From positions 108,280-172,279 of the forward strand of contig NZ_CADIKL010000013.1 of assembly GCF_902859945.1 (NCBI RefSeq): a stretch of 64,000 nucleotides of DNA, given 5' to 3'. Shown here one piece after another: positions 47,006-56,961 of this stretch. A program made the translations under genes and the position numbers. Origin of the DNA: Paraburkholderia caffeinitolerans. GTDB lineage: Bacteria; Pseudomonadota; Gammaproteobacteria; Burkholderiales; Burkholderiaceae. Position 1 is the first letter of the stretch; the number at the start of each line of letters is the position of its first letter. Under the pieces are notes generated by a model. That model was not told where the DNA came from. It worked only from the letters and a program-made list of their open reading frames with translations, and searched no databases.

Positions 47006-47986
47006 TCAGGCAAGCACTTCGGCCGTGTCCGGCAAGCGCCAGTCGATTGGCGCGCGGGCGTGCGCGCTCAGGTACGCATTGGCTTGCGCGAAATGTCCGC
47101 AGCCGAGGAAGCCGCGATGCGCCGAGAGCGGCGACGGATGCGGCGCTTCCAGCACGCAATGCTCGCCCGTGCCGAGCAGCGCGCGCTTGTTCTGCGCGTG
47201 CGCGCCCCAGAGCATGAACACGAGATGTTCGTGGCGCGCGGCGATCTCGCGGATCAGCGTGTCGGTGCAGCGCTCCCAGCCGCGCTTCGCGTGGCTCGCG
47301 GCGTTCGCGCGCTCGACGGTGAGCACCGTGTTGAGCAGCAGCACGCCCTGGCGCGCCCAGGCATCGAGACAGCCGTGAGCGGGCGCCTCGATTCCGAGGC
47401 TCGCCGCGATCTCCTTGAAGATGTTGCGCAGCGAGGGCGGGGTGCGCACCGCAGGCGGGACCGAGAACGCCAGGCCGTGCGCTTGCGGCGTGCCGCGGTC
47501 ATCGCCGTGATACGGGTCCTGGCCGAGGATCACCACTTTCACTTCGTCGGGCGAGGTGAGGCGCAGCGCGCGGAATACATCGGTGGGATAGACGGTCTTG
47601 CCGGCGGCGCGTTCGTCGTCGACGAAACGGCACAGTGGCGCGTACGCGTCGCTCTCGATGAACGGTGTGAGCAACTCGCGCCAAGCCGTGGGCAGCGCGG
47701 CGAACTGGTCTTCGAGACGCGCGATCGCGGCACTCGATGGCGGGTTGCCGGTGGACTGGGCGGAGGCTGACTGGCTGGCGGACATGGGCGCGGTTGCGAG
47801 TGTGGCTACGGGAGCGGATGCGGGGAATTCGTCGTCGTCGAAGAGCGAGAAGATCGAGATCTGGCGCGGGTCGACTTCGGGTGCGGACGTTTCGTCGAGC
47901 ATGGCCAATGCTGCTTCAGGCGGCGTGTCGTCGAACAGCGAGGTTTGCACCGGCGCCACGGCGCGCGTGTGTTTCGTGGAGGTCAT
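47006..47986 (-). CDS. ung: Uracil-DNA glycosylase with extended N-terminal tail
   Basis: Predicted 326 residues against about 229 for E. coli Ung; the extra ~93 residues are all N-terminal. The catalytic core is intact: water-activating Asp157 in VILGQDPYHG, the AFSVPP segment, LLLNTVLTVE, and the DNA-intercalation motif HPSPLSAHRG. It removes uracil from DNA. The tail is low-complexity and acidic and contains QTSLF (14-18) and QISIF (42-46), which match the bacterial sliding-clamp pentapeptide consensus QL(S/D)LF. ATG 47986 is used; a TTG six codons upstream is possible. Confidence 0.95.
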   Translation of the reverse strand: MTSTKHTRAVAPVQTSLFDDTPPEAALAMLDETSAPEVDPRQISIFSLFDDDEFPASAPVATLATAPMSASQSASAQSTGNPPSSAAIARLEDQFAALPTAWRELLTPFIESDAYAPLCRFVDDERAAGKTVYPTDVFRALRLTSPDEVKVVILGQDPYHGDDRGTPQAHGLAFSVPPAVRTPPSLRNIFKEIAASLGIEAPAHGCLDAWARQGVLLLNTVLTVERANAASHAKRGWERCTDTLIREIAARHEHLVFMLWGAHAQNKRALLGTGEHCVLEAPHPSPLSAHRGFLGCGHFAQANAYLSAHARAPIDWRLPDTAEVLA

Positions 47987-48144
47987 GGGCGGCAAGTGTC
48001 GCAAGAATCGCGCTGCGATTCAATCCGGCTCGACGGGTGAAAGGCCTGCTGGCAGGCACGGATGTTCGTCTTGCAACTAACAGCGGTGAATTTCACGATG
48101 AATTCGCGATGACTTGGCGGCACCGCTTACCGCTGCGCTCGCGC

Positions 48145-48771
48145 TTAGCCTTCGCGCAGCGTGTAGCCGCGCTGGGCCTTGCTGATGTCGTCGGGCGCGA
48201 GTCCCGGCAGTGCCTTCGCCAATTCCGCTGCAAGCGTGTGCAACGCGGCTTCGTCGCCGGCCTTCAGTTCCAGCTCGATTTCGCAGATAGGCGCGCGGCG
48301 CGTTTCGCCGTTCACGTCCGCGGTGATATCGCCTTGATCGATGGCCGCTTCCACTTCAGCGCCCTCGACCTGCAAGGTCCACAGCGTGCGCGTGAAATCG
48401 GTGCGAAAGAGGGGAATCAGATTCGCAGCCGCGTCGGAAAGCGCCGTCGAAACGCCCGCTTCGTCGCACTCGTGCAGCAGCTTGTCGATCTCGAGCGCTT
48501 CACCCGCCACCGGCATTTCCCACTCATGCCGCGCGTGGAGGCCGTTTTGCGCCACGCCCACGGTCTTGAACGTCTGCAGCCAGCCTTCGGGCGCGCGGCG
48601 CAGCCGCAGCGCGCTCTTCGCGCGCGCGAGCACGAGCGACGGCGTGTCGAAGTAGATGTTTTCCAACCGCACTTCGCGGCCCGGTGCGCCGGCGCGCGCC
48701 TCGAAGAGACGCAGCGCCGCGTCCACCTGGTCGCGCGGCAGCGCGAGTTTGATTTCGCGTTCGATGGCCAT
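48145..48771 (-). CDS. CYTH-domain inorganic triphosphatase
   Basis: A 208-residue protein with a single CYTH domain. The N-terminal ExExK signature is EREIKLAL; other tunnel residues appear in NIYFDTPSLVLARAKSALRLRR and CEIELELKAGDEAAL. YgiF-type relatives hydrolyse tripolyphosphate or other triphosphates with a divalent metal. The CHAD domain found in longer homologues is absent. It is the last gene before ung, downstream of trpC. Confidence 0.9.
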   Translation of the reverse strand: MAIEREIKLALPRDQVDAALRLFEARAGAPGREVRLENIYFDTPSLVLARAKSALRLRRAPEGWLQTFKTVGVAQNGLHARHEWEMPVAGEALEIDKLLHECDEAGVSTALSDAAANLIPLFRTDFTRTLWTLQVEGAEVEAAIDQGDITADVNGETRRAPICEIELELKAGDEAALHTLAAELAKALPGLAPDDISKAQRGYTLREG

Positions 48772-48805
48772 CGTCGCTTGTTACCTGTTTGTTACCTGGA
48801 TGCAA

Positions 48806-49591
48806 TCAGAAGAACATACGCGCGAGTTCCGCGCCGGGGTTTTCGGCGCGCATGAACGCCTCGCCCACGAGGAACGTGTGTACCGCAAGCTCGCGCATCT
48901 TCTCGACATCGGCGCGCGAGAGAATGCCCGACTCGGTCACGACGATGCGGTCTTCCGGCACATCGTCGAGCATGCCGATGGTGGTTTGCAGCGTGGTCTC
49001 GAAGGTGCGCAGATTGCGGTTGTTGATGCCGATGAGCGGCGTCTTCAGCGTGAGCGCGTGTTCGAGCTCCGCGCGATCGTGCACTTCGACGAGCACCGCG
49101 AGGCCCAGCGAATGTGCGAGCGCTTCGAGATCGCGCATCTGGCCGGGTTCGAGCGCGGCGGCGATCAGCAGGATCGCATCGGCGCCCATTGCGCGCGCTT
49201 CGACGACCTGATACGGGTCGACGATGAAATCCTTGCGCAGCACCGGAAGGTTGCACGCGGCGCGCGCGGCTTCCAGATACGCGACGCTGCCCTGGAAGAA
49301 TTGCACGTCGGTGAGCACGGAAAGGCATGCCGCGCCGCCTTCGGCGTAAGAACGCGCGATTTCGGCGGGTTGGAAGTTTTCGCGCAGCACGCCCTTCGAG
49401 GGGCTTGCTTTCTTCACTTCCGCGATCACGGCGGCCTGGCCGTTAGCGTGCTTCGCGCGCAAGGCGCCGACGAAGTCGCGCAGATCGCGCGCGCTCGCCT
49501 CCAGACGCAGCGCTTCGAGCGGTGCGCTCTGCTCGGCAGCGCGGACTTCTTCGCGCTTCACCGCAATGATTTTTTCGAGGATGTCGCTCAT
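48806..49591 (-). CDS. trpC: Indole-3-glycerol phosphate synthase
   Basis: A 261-residue TIM barrel that closes the indole ring. Catalytic residues lie in [15 protein letters not shown] (Glu, Lys), [18 protein letters not shown] (Lys/Asp) and [15 protein letters not shown]. It is monofunctional, without a fused TrpF. It is the last tryptophan gene here; trpF, trpB and trpA are not in the window, as is usual in this group. Confidence 0.96.
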   Translation of the reverse strand: MSDILEKIIAVKREEVRAAEQSAPLEALRLEASARDLRDFVGALRAKHANGQAAVIAEVKKASPSKGVLRENFQPAEIARSYAEGGAACLSVLTDVQFFQGSVAYLEAARAACNLPVLRKDFIVDPYQVVEARAMGADAILLIAAALEPGQMRDLEALAHSLGLAVLVEVHDRAELEHALTLKTPLIGINNRNLRTFETTLQTTIGMLDDVPEDRIVVTESGILSRADVEKMRELAVHTFLVGEAFMRAENPGAELARMFF

Positions 49592-49629
49592 GATGTTCGG
49601 GCAAAAAATCGGGCAAAAACAGTGATGGA

Positions 49630-50658
49630 TCAGCGTTTGAACTGTTGCGTGAAGCGTACCAGTTCATCGACCTTGGCGCGGGCGCGGCCGCTTGCGAGGG
49701 TCTCGCGCGCGAGCGCGATGCCGTCGGCGATCGAGTTCACGACGTTGGCCGAATAGAGCGCCGTGCCCGCGTTCAGCGTGACGATCTCGCGCGCCGTGCC
49801 GGGCTCGTTCGAGAGCGCGCCGAGCAGCATGGCCTTCGACTCGTCGGCGTTTTCGACCTTGAGCGAGCGGTTCGAGACCATCTGCATGCCGAAGTCTTCG
49901 GGATGGATTTCGTACTCGCGGATCTCGCCGTCCTTCAGCTCGCCCACGAGCGTGGCCGCGCCGAGCGAGACTTCGTCCATGCCGTCCTTGCCGTACACCA
50001 CGAGCACGTGCTTCGCGCCCAGACGCTGCATCACGCGCACCTGGATGCCGACGAGGTCCGCGTGAAACACGCCCATCAGTTGATTGGGCGCGCCGGCCGG
50101 ATTCGTGAGCGGCCCGAGGATGTTGAAGATCGTGCGCACGCCCAGCTCGCGGCGCACGGCGGCGATGTTCTTCATCGCCGGATGATGGTTGGGCGCGAAC
50201 ATGAAGCCCATGCCCGTTTCGGCGATCGACGCAGCTACCTGGTCCGGTTGCAGGTCGATGTTCACGCCGAGCGCTTCGAGCACGTCCGCGCTGCCCGACT
50301 TGCTCGACACGCCGCGGTTGCCGTGCTTGGCGACCTTCGCGCCCGCCGCTGCCACGACGAACATCGAGGCCGTGGAAATATTGAAGGTGTGCGAACCATC
50401 GCCGCCCGTGCCGACGATGTCGATGAAATTCGAATTGTCCTTCACCTCGACGTGATTCGCGAACTCGCGCATGACTGTGGCGGCCGCCGTGATCTCGCCG
50501 ATGGTTTCCTTCTTCACGCGCAAGCCGGTGATGATGGCCGACGAGAGCACGGGCGAAAGCTCGCCGCGCATGATGAGGCGCATGAGGTGGAGCATCTCGT
50601 CGTGGAAAATCTCGCGATGCTCGATCGTGCGCTGCAGCGCTTCCTGCGGGGTAATCAT
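49630..50658 (-). CDS. trpD: Anthranilate phosphoribosyltransferase
   Basis: A 342-residue enzyme that transfers phosphoribose from PRPP to anthranilate. The PRPP-binding [14 protein letters not shown] motif (around residue 85), [21 protein letters not shown] and [12 protein letters not shown] are characteristic. It lies 16 bases after trpG and 38 before trpC. Confidence 0.97.
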   Translation of the reverse strand: MITPQEALQRTIEHREIFHDEMLHLMRLIMRGELSPVLSSAIITGLRVKKETIGEITAAATVMREFANHVEVKDNSNFIDIVGTGGDGSHTFNISTASMFVVAAAGAKVAKHGNRGVSSKSGSADVLEALGVNIDLQPDQVAASIAETGMGFMFAPNHHPAMKNIAAVRRELGVRTIFNILGPLTNPAGAPNQLMGVFHADLVGIQVRVMQRLGAKHVLVVYGKDGMDEVSLGAATLVGELKDGEIREYEIHPEDFGMQMVSNRSLKVENADESKAMLLGALSNEPGTAREIVTLNAGTALYSANVVNSIADGIALARETLASGRARAKVDELVRFTQQFKR

Positions 50659-50674
50659 GATGGTCGCCTCCGTA

Positions 50675-51250
50675 TCAAGCGTGCCGGGTTTGCTTCAGGA
50701 AGTTCTCGAACAGCGCGTGGCCGTGCTCCGAGAGGATCGATTCCGGATGGAACTGCACGCCTTCCACCGCGAGTTCGCGGTGACGCACGCCCATGATTTC
50801 GCCGTCGTCGGTCCAGGCCGACACTTCGAGGCAGTCGGGCAGCGACTCGCGCTCGATTGCGAGCGAGTGATAGCGCGTCACATTGAAGTGCTTCGGCAGG
50901 TCGGCGAACACGCCTTTGCAGTCGGTTTCGATCTGGCTCACCTTGCCGTGCATGATGGTCTTCGCGCGCACGACGCGCCCGCCGAAGGCCTCACCAATCG
51001 CCTGATGGCCGAGGCACACGCCGAGAATCGGCGTCTTGCCCGCGAATTCGCGCAGCACGTCTAGCGTGATGCCCGCGTGCTGCGGGTTGCTCGGCCCGGG
51101 CGAGAGGCAGATGCGCGCCGGGTTGAGCTTTCTGATTTCGTCGATGGTGATTTCGTCGTTGCGATACGTGCGGACGTCTTCGCCGAGTTCGCCGAAGTAC
51201 TGGACGATGTTGTAGGTAAACGAATCGTAGTTGTCGATCATGAGCAACAT
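50675..51250 (-). CDS. trpG: Anthranilate synthase component II (glutamine amidotransferase)
   Basis: A 191-residue class I amidotransferase that supplies ammonia to TrpE. The triad is Cys79 ([11 protein letters not shown]), His168 and Glu170 (VQFHPES). The N-terminus [19 protein letters not shown] is standard. The frame stays open upstream across trpE, but the homologous start is ATG 51250, 14 bases after trpE. Stand-alone rather than fused to TrpE or TrpD. Confidence 0.96.
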   Translation of the reverse strand: MLLMIDNYDSFTYNIVQYFGELGEDVRTYRNDEITIDEIRKLNPARICLSPGPSNPQHAGITLDVLREFAGKTPILGVCLGHQAIGEAFGGRVVRAKTIMHGKVSQIETDCKGVFADLPKHFNVTRYHSLAIERESLPDCLEVSAWTDDGEIMGVRHRELAVEGVQFHPESILSEHGHALFENFLKQTRHA

Positions 51251-51264
51251 GGTCTTGTCTCCGC

Positions 51265-52758
51265 TCAGAAGTCGCTGTCGAGGCCGTCCTGCACCTGCTC
51301 GGCGGCGCGCAGCACGGCGCGCGCCTTGTTCTCGGTTTCCTGCCATTCGGACTCGGGCACCGAATCGGCGACCACGCCCGCCGCGGCCTGCACGTACAGA
51401 TTGCCGTTGTGGATGAGGCCGGTGCGGATCGCAATCGCGAGGTCCATCTCGCCATTGAACGAGAGATAGCCGACCGCGCCGCCGTAGAGACCACGCTTCA
51501 CCGGCTCGAGTTCGTCGATGAGTTCCATCGCGCGCACCTTGGGCGCGCCCGAGAGCGTGCCGGCCGGGAAGGTCGCGCGCAGCACGTCGAAGTTGCTCAC
51601 GCCGGGCTTGAGCTTGCCTTCCACCGAGCTCACGATGTGCTGCACGTGCGAGTACTTTTCGATGATCATCTGGTCGGTCACCGCCACCGAGCCGATTTCG
51701 GCGATGCGGCCCACGTCGTTGCGCGCGAGGTCGATCAGCATGACGTGCTCGGCGATCTCCTTCGGATCGTTGAGCAGTTCGGTCGCGAGTTCCGCATCGC
51801 GCTCGGGCGTGTTGCCGCGCGGACGCGTGCCCGCGAGCGGACGGATCGTCACAATGCGGTCCTCGCCGCGCTGCTCCTGGCGCACCAGAATTTCCGGCGA
51901 GGCGCCCACCACATGGAAGTCGCCGAAGTTGTAGTAATACATGTACGGCGACGGGTTCAGCGAACGCAGCGCGCGATAGAGCGAAAGCGGATTGTCGCGA
52001 TACGGCTTGCTGATGCGCTGGCCCACCTGCACCTGCATCAGCTCGCCCGCGGCGATGTATTCCTTCGCCTTGCGCACGGCCGCGAGGTAATCGTCCTTCT
52101 TGAACTCGCGATACGTCTCGGTGCGCACGCTCGCCGAAGTCACCGGCGGCTGCACGGTTTGGCGCAGGCGCTGCTTGAGTTCGCGCAGGCGGTGCTTGGC
52201 CTTGGTGTAGGCCTCGGGCGTTTGCGGATCGGCGTAGACGATGAGATAGAGCTTGCCTGCGAGATTGTCGATGACCGCGACTTCCTCGGTCAGCAGTAGC
52301 TGGATGTCGGGCAGGCCGAGATCGTCGGGCGGGCAGGTCTCGGCGAGTTTCTTCTCGATGTAGCGCACCGCGTCGTAGCCGAAGTAGCCCGCGAGGCCGC
52401 CGCAAAAGCGCGGCAGGCCGGGGCGCTGCGCGACCTTGAAGCGCGCCTGGTATTGCGCGATGAATTCGAGCGGATCGCCGTCGTGCGTCTCCGTCACCTG
52501 GCCGTCGCGCACGACTTCCGAAATGCCGTTGCGCGTGCGGATCAGCGAGCGCGCGGGCAAGCCGATGAACGAATAGCGCCCGAAGCGCTCCCCGCCCACC
52601 ACGGACTCCAGCAGAAACGAGTTGGCGCCGCCGCGCTCGGGCTGCGCGAGCTTCAGATACAGCGAGAGCGGCGTTTCGAGATCGGCCAGCGCTTCGGCGA
52701 TCAGCGGGATGCGGTTGTAGCCCTCGTTGGCGAGGGACTGAAATTCGAGTTCGGTCAT
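51265..52758 (-). CDS. trpE: Anthranilate synthase component I
   Basis: A 497-residue chorismate-binding enzyme that makes anthranilate. The allosteric tryptophan-binding motif LLES is at about 48-51, and the C-terminal chorismate domain shows [55 protein letters not shown] and [20 protein letters not shown]. It heads trpEGDC. Regulation is probably by feedback through LLES; I find no tandem-Trp leader peptide upstream. Confidence 0.97.
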   Translation of the reverse strand: MTELEFQSLANEGYNRIPLIAEALADLETPLSLYLKLAQPERGGANSFLLESVVGGERFGRYSFIGLPARSLIRTRNGISEVVRDGQVTETHDGDPLEFIAQYQARFKVAQRPGLPRFCGGLAGYFGYDAVRYIEKKLAETCPPDDLGLPDIQLLLTEEVAVIDNLAGKLYLIVYADPQTPEAYTKAKHRLRELKQRLRQTVQPPVTSASVRTETYREFKKDDYLAAVRKAKEYIAAGELMQVQVGQRISKPYRDNPLSLYRALRSLNPSPYMYYYNFGDFHVVGASPEILVRQEQRGEDRIVTIRPLAGTRPRGNTPERDAELATELLNDPKEIAEHVMLIDLARNDVGRIAEIGSVAVTDQMIIEKYSHVQHIVSSVEGKLKPGVSNFDVLRATFPAGTLSGAPKVRAMELIDELEPVKRGLYGGAVGYLSFNGEMDLAIAIRTGLIHNGNLYVQAAAGVVADSVPESEWQETENKARAVLRAAEQVQDGLDSDF

Positions 52759-53282
52759 GTTCCGATCCTGTGCGTGCTGCCGTTCGCGACTTCGGGTGCG
52801 GGCCCAGTGCGGCTCAAAAAGGGGCGCGGCGTGTGCGCGATGGCGTCTGTTTTGAGTGCTCGATTGCGCTGGCGCTTGTTGGTGGCTCGTTGGTTGCTCA
52901 TGCTGCCGGGCGTCGCTTAAGCGCTTGCCAGGCAGGTTGCGGCATCGCGACGAAGGGTGCGAGACGTAGGCATTAGCGTGCCCTGGCAGGTGGGCCGCGT
53001 CGAGAACAACTTACGGACGACGAAACCACACGCAAGGACAGCGAAACACCACGGCCGTACCAGCCGACGGGTTAGCGCAACAGTTTAGAGTCGAGACACG
53101 CGCGAATGCGCAGCGAAGTAAAAAACGAAGCTGAAGAAGCGCGCGATTGCAGCGAAACTTCAGCGAACCTCGGGAGAGGTTAGCGCGACCAGCGACGCCA
53201 GGGCCAGGCTCCCCGGTCGATGCTGCTCAGACTCCGTTTTTTATTCAGAAACATGAGGGTAAGGTGACTGTAAGTACGGGAC
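52759..53282 (-). other. 524-base region upstream of trpE
   Basis: It separates gph from trpE on the same strand. No convincing gene: a 48-codon frame (52755-52901) overlaps the trpE start as ATGA but has no ribosome-binding site. I see no tandem tryptophan codons or terminator/antiterminator pair, and no clear promoter. Composition is less GC-rich than the genes around it. Confidence 0.45.
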
Positions 53283-53990
53283 TCAGGTCAGAAGATTGTG
53301 TGCTGCGATGGCCTTGGCGGCCTCGAGCAGCGAGGCAACTATACCATCCGACTCAATTTTTTGTACAGGCTGGCCGTGATTGTAGCCGTACGGCACCGTG
53401 AGGGTGGCCATGCCCGCCGCGCGGCCCGCGAGCGCATCGTTCTCCGAATCGCCGATGGCGACCGCCGCTTGGGGCGCCACGCCCAGACGCTCGCACGCAG
53501 TGAGCATGGGCAGCGGATCGGGCTTTTTCTTCGGCAGGCTGTCGCCGCCCAGCACGGCCTCGAAGTACTGCGCCAGGCCGTATTGCTCCAGCAGCTCCAC
53601 GGCGAAGCGGTATGGCTTGTTGGTCACGCACGCGAGCTTGACGCCCGCGTCGCGCAGCGCTGATAGACCGGCTTCCACGTCCGGATACAGGCGTGTGTGG
53701 CGGCCGTTGATCTTCGCGTACTCGTCCTGATAGAGCGCGAGCGCCTCGTCGAAGCGCGCTTCGACGTGGTCCGCATGAAAGCGCGGCGCGAGCACGCTGC
53801 GGATCAGATGCTCCGAGCCTTTGCCCACGTAGCCCATCACTTCCTCGCGCGTGGTTTCCTCGGCGTCGAGTTGCGCGAGCATGCCGTTCAGGCCCGCCGC
53901 GAAGTCGTCGGCGGTGTCGACCATGGTGCCGTCGAGGTCGATCAGCGCCGCTTCGATGCGCGGCGCCTTGAACTGGACGGCCGCGCTCAT
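53283..53990 (-). CDS. gph: Phosphoglycolate phosphatase
   Basis: A 235-residue HAD-IA phosphatase that clears 2-phosphoglycolate arising from DNA repair. Motifs: nucleophile [18 protein letters not shown] (residues 16-33), a helical cap, KLACVTNKP (motif II), KKKPDPLPM (motif III lysine) and [16 protein letters not shown] (motif IV). Its ATG overlaps the rpe stop (ATGA), so translation is coupled; the rpe-gph pair is common in proteobacteria. Confidence 0.94.
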   Translation of the reverse strand: MSAAVQFKAPRIEAALIDLDGTMVDTADDFAAGLNGMLAQLDAEETTREEVMGYVGKGSEHLIRSVLAPRFHADHVEARFDEALALYQDEYAKINGRHTRLYPDVEAGLSALRDAGVKLACVTNKPYRFAVELLEQYGLAQYFEAVLGGDSLPKKKPDPLPMLTACERLGVAPQAAVAIGDSENDALAGRAAGMATLTVPYGYNHGQPVQKIESDGIVASLLEAAKAIAAHNLLT

Positions 53991-54688
53991 TGCACGTTGC
54001 CGGCGCTGGCGTCGCCGCTCGCAAGCTGCGCGCGCATCTGGTCGATCACGGCCTTGTAGTCGGGCTTGCCGAAGATCGCCGAGCCGGCCACGAAAGCGTC
54101 CGCGCCCGCTGCCGCGATTTCGGCGATGTTATCGACCTTCACGCCGCCATCGACTTCGAGATGAATCTCGCGGCCCGTGCGCGCGGTGTAGGCGTCGATC
54201 TTCGCGCGCGCCTCGCGCAGCTTGTTGAGCGCCTCGGGAATGAACGACTGGCCGCCGAAGCCCGGGTTCACCGACATGATGAGGATGAGGTCGAGCTTGT
54301 CCATCACATGGTCGAGGTAGTTCAGCGGCGTGGCCGGGTTGAACACGAGGCCCGCCTTGCAGCCGTGGTCGCGGATCAGCGAGAGCGTGCGGTCGATGTG
54401 GTCCGAGCCTTCCGGATGGAAGCTGATCAGGTTCGCGCCGGCCTTGGCGAAGTCGGGCACGATGCGGTCGACCGGGCGCACCATCAGGTGCACGTCGATG
54501 GGCACGTCCACGTGCGGGCGGATTGCCTCGCACACGAGCGGGCCGATGGTGAGGTTCGGCACGTAATGGTTGTCCATTACGTCGAAGTGGATCCAGTCGG
54601 CGCCGGCTTCGACGACGTTACGGACTTCCTCGCCAAGACGCGCGAAGTCGGCGGAGAGGATGCTGGGGGCGATGCGGAATTGCGTCAT
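53987..54688 (-). CDS. rpe: Ribulose-phosphate 3-epimerase
   Basis: A 233-residue TIM barrel that interconverts ribulose-5-phosphate and xylulose-5-phosphate. Metal and catalytic residues are in [47 protein letters not shown] and [11 protein letters not shown]. The frame is open upstream but ATG 54688 gives the family N-terminus. A TAAAAT -10-like box lies near 54721-54726 on the minus strand without a strong -35. Confidence 0.96.
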   Translation of the reverse strand: MTQFRIAPSILSADFARLGEEVRNVVEAGADWIHFDVMDNHYVPNLTIGPLVCEAIRPHVDVPIDVHLMVRPVDRIVPDFAKAGANLISFHPEGSDHIDRTLSLIRDHGCKAGLVFNPATPLNYLDHVMDKLDLILIMSVNPGFGGQSFIPEALNKLREARAKIDAYTARTGREIHLEVDGGVKVDNIAEIAAAGADAFVAGSAIFGKPDYKAVIDQMRAQLASGDASAGNVQ

Positions 54689-55000
54689 GGCGGCAATCGG
54701 AAAACTGACGGGAAAACCGTATTTTACCGTCAGGCACAAGCGCCGTTGGTCGACGCACGCAGAGTTTCCGTACGGTTGACCGTCCGGCCAGGGCGGGCTT
54801 GGCGGCGCGGGCCGTGGTCCATGCGGGGCGCAGCGGGTTGCGGGTGCTGCCCGCATCAAGCAGAATGCACTTCCATGGGGCCCGCCTGGCGGGACCCGCG
54901 CCCGGAGGCGCCGAGGGTGCTTTCACGATAATGGCAATGCGCGCAGCGCGCGGCCGACGACCGTAATACCGGCCCACGCGGCCCGGCAATTGGAACAAGG
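54689..55000. other. 312-base divergent region between rpe and apaG
   Basis: GC-rich, with a rpe-facing TAAAAT near 54721-54726 and a weak GATAAT near 54930 facing apaG. No gene, repeat or strong hairpin that I can support. Confidence 0.4.
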
Positions 55001-55375
55001 ATGAGCCAGTACGAATTCAGCGTGACCTCGCAGGTGCGCTACCTGCCCGAAGAATCGGACCCGGAGCGTCGGCAATATGCCTTCGCGTACACGCTGACCA
55101 TTCGCAATACCGGACAGGTGAGCGCACAGCTGATTGCGCGGCACTGGGTCATCACCGACAGCGAAAATCTGGTGCAGGAAGTGAAGGGGCTTGGCGTCGT
55201 CGGACATCAGCCGCTGCTGAAGCCGGGTGAGCACTTCGAATACACGAGCTGGGCCGTGATCGCAACGCCGGTGGGCACCATGCGCGGGGATTACTTCTGC
55301 GTGGCGGAGGACGGCGAGCGCTTCGAAGCGCCCGTGTCCGAGTTCATTCTGCACATGCCGCGCACGCTGCATTGA
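55001..55375 (+). CDS. apaG: ApaG/DUF525 protein
   Basis: A 124-residue fibronectin III-like protein, the usual ApaG length. Conserved strands FAYTLTIRNTGQVSAQLIARHWVIT, VVGHQPLLKPGEHFEYTSWAVIATPVGTMRGDYFCV and FILHMP match the family. In bacteria it is linked to magnesium/cobalt homeostasis and Ap4A metabolism, but its biochemical role is unclear. AACAAGGATG precedes the start. Confidence 0.95.
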   Translation: MSQYEFSVTSQVRYLPEESDPERRQYAFAYTLTIRNTGQVSAQLIARHWVITDSENLVQEVKGLGVVGHQPLLKPGEHFEYTSWAVIATPVGTMRGDYFCVAEDGERFEAPVSEFILHMPRTLH

Positions 55376-55411
55376 ACCCCTCTTTGAACCGTTACCCGTT
55401 ATCCGTATCGG

Positions 55412-55549
55412 CTAGTCCTGCGAATCGCGCGGGGCGCGCTTCTTTCTGCCCGATGCGGTCCACATTACGATGAAAATCAACAGGAATAGCGCCAGCAGCG
55501 CCTCCAGCCCAAATATGAGCATCGGGTATTCGTCGAGCAGATCTGACAT
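55412..55549 (-). CDS. 45-residue single-span membrane protein
   Basis: A short frame from ATG 55549 to TAG 55412. The product begins MSDLLDEYPM, has one hydrophobic span (LIFGLEALLALFLLIFIVMW) and a basic tail (SGRKKRAPRD). This acidic-out, basic-in layout fits a single-pass N-out protein. It converges on apaG with 36 bases between. Function unknown; conservation would need a search. Confidence 0.6.
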   Translation of the reverse strand: MSDLLDEYPMLIFGLEALLALFLLIFIVMWTASGRKKRAPRDSQD

Positions 55550-55667
55550 GGTGGCATCCATCGAAAGCAATGATTGTAGGCGGGAGTCGAGAGTCGAATG
55601 GGGTCTTGGCAGGGCGCCCGCGTTCGCGTCAGATTGTGCGCCAGAATCGGCGCGTCGTTCTGGCGTG

Positions 55668-56867
55668 ATGGTGGGATTAACGACGGCGCGCGAGCGGGCG
55701 CGCCGTTTTTTCGCGATTCGTGTGAAAGACGGGGCGGCGCCGCTCGGGGGCCGATCCGGTGGCCGGCTTTGCGGCTGGCTGGGCGCGCTTTCTCTCGCGG
55801 CGCTGCTTGCGGCGTGCGGCGGCCCGAGCTACGTGAGCACCACGGCGCCCAAGGGCACGCCCATGCTGCCCGGGCAGATCGCGGCTGCACGTCTCACTGC
55901 CGTGGCCTGGCAGCAGGTGCCGGGCTGGCAGGACGATTCGCTGATCGGTGCTACGGCTGCGCTGCGGCAGAACTGCACGCGCCTCGCGCGTGAGCCGCGT
56001 TGGCAGCGCGCCTGCGCGGCGGCCTCGCAACTGGACGATCTCGACGCCGCCAGTGCCCGAGTATTCTTCGAGACGTACTTCACGCCCTATCAATTCGCCA
56101 ACAACGACGGCACGCTCGACGGCCTGGTAACCGGCTACTACGAGCCGTTGCTGCACGGCTCGCGCACGCGCCACGGCATCTATCAGACGGCGCTGTATCG
56201 CTGGCCCGCCGGCTATCGCGCGGGCTCCGCGCTGCCGGCGCGCGCGCAACTGGAGCGCGCGGGCATTCTGAACGGCAACGAGCTGGTCTGGGTCGACGAT
56301 CCCATCGAAGCGTTCTTCCTGCAGGTGCAAGGGTCGGGGCGCGTCGTAATGGAAGATGGCAGCGTGATGCGCGTGGGCTTTGGCGGCACCAACAATCAGC
56401 CCTACAAGTCGATCGGCCGCTGGCTGCTCGATCGCGGCGAGCTCACGCCCGCGCAGGCCACCATGCAGGGCATCAAGGCTTGGGCTCGCGCGAACCCGCC
56501 GCGCGTGGACGCGTTGCTCGACACCAACCCGCGCTTCGTGTTCTTCCGCGAGATGCCCTCCACCGAAGGCGCACCGCACGGCGGCGCGGATGGCCCGATT
56601 GGCGCGCTGGGCGTGCCGCTCACACCGGAGCGCTCGATTGCGGTCGATCCGTCGTCGATTCCGCTCGGCACGCCGGTCTTTCTGCAGACCACGCGCCCGC
56701 TCACGAACACGCCGCTTAACCGGCTCGTGTTCGCGCAGGACACCGGCTCGGCCATCAAGGGCGGCGTGCGCGCCGACTACTTCTGGGGCCTTGGCGACGA
56801 TGCAGGCGACCTGGCCGGCAAGATGAAGCAGGGCGGCCGCATGTGGCTGCTGTTCCCGAACTCGTAA
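55668..56867 (+). CDS. mltA: Membrane-bound lytic murein transglycosylase A
   Basis: Predicted 399 residues. A lipoprotein signal ends in the lipobox LAAC (in ALSLAALLAACGG), then the MltA barrel (GLVTGYYEPLLHGSRTRHGIYQTALY, VWVDDPIEAFFLQVQGSGRV) and the C-terminal 3D domain with the catalytic Asp region AQDTGSAIKGGVRADYFWG. It cleaves peptidoglycan glycan strands at the outer membrane. The start is uncertain: ATG 55668 gives an unusually long ~50-residue leader; GTG near 55721 would shorten it. Confidence 0.93.
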   Translation: MVGLTTARERARRFFAIRVKDGAAPLGGRSGGRLCGWLGALSLAALLAACGGPSYVSTTAPKGTPMLPGQIAAARLTAVAWQQVPGWQDDSLIGATAALRQNCTRLAREPRWQRACAAASQLDDLDAASARVFFETYFTPYQFANNDGTLDGLVTGYYEPLLHGSRTRHGIYQTALYRWPAGYRAGSALPARAQLERAGILNGNELVWVDDPIEAFFLQVQGSGRVVMEDGSVMRVGFGGTNNQPYKSIGRWLLDRGELTPAQATMQGIKAWARANPPRVDALLDTNPRFVFFREMPSTEGAPHGGADGPIGALGVPLTPERSIAVDPSSIPLGTPVFLQTTRPLTNTPLNRLVFAQDTGSAIKGGVRADYFWGLGDDAGDLAGKMKQGGRMWLLFPNS

Positions 56868-56891
56868 GCATCCCGCACGAAGCGCACACGT

Positions 56892-56928
56892 GAAAAAGCC
56901 GGCGATCTGAGCAGACGCCGGCTTTTTC
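56892..56928. terminator. Bidirectional terminator between mltA and paaK
   Basis: A perfect 13-bp stem, GAAAAAGCCGGCG (56892-56904) with CGCCGGCTTTTTC (56916-56928), plus inner TCT/AGA pairing. Confidence 0.9.
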
Positions 56929-56961
56929 GTTTCCGTGCTGGGGGCAGCCTATTTAGGCGGC

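Noticed and set aside
52755..52901. A 48-codon frame whose stop overlaps the trpE start
   Set aside because: No ribosome-binding site, no tandem Trp codons expected of a leader peptide, basic low-complexity product.
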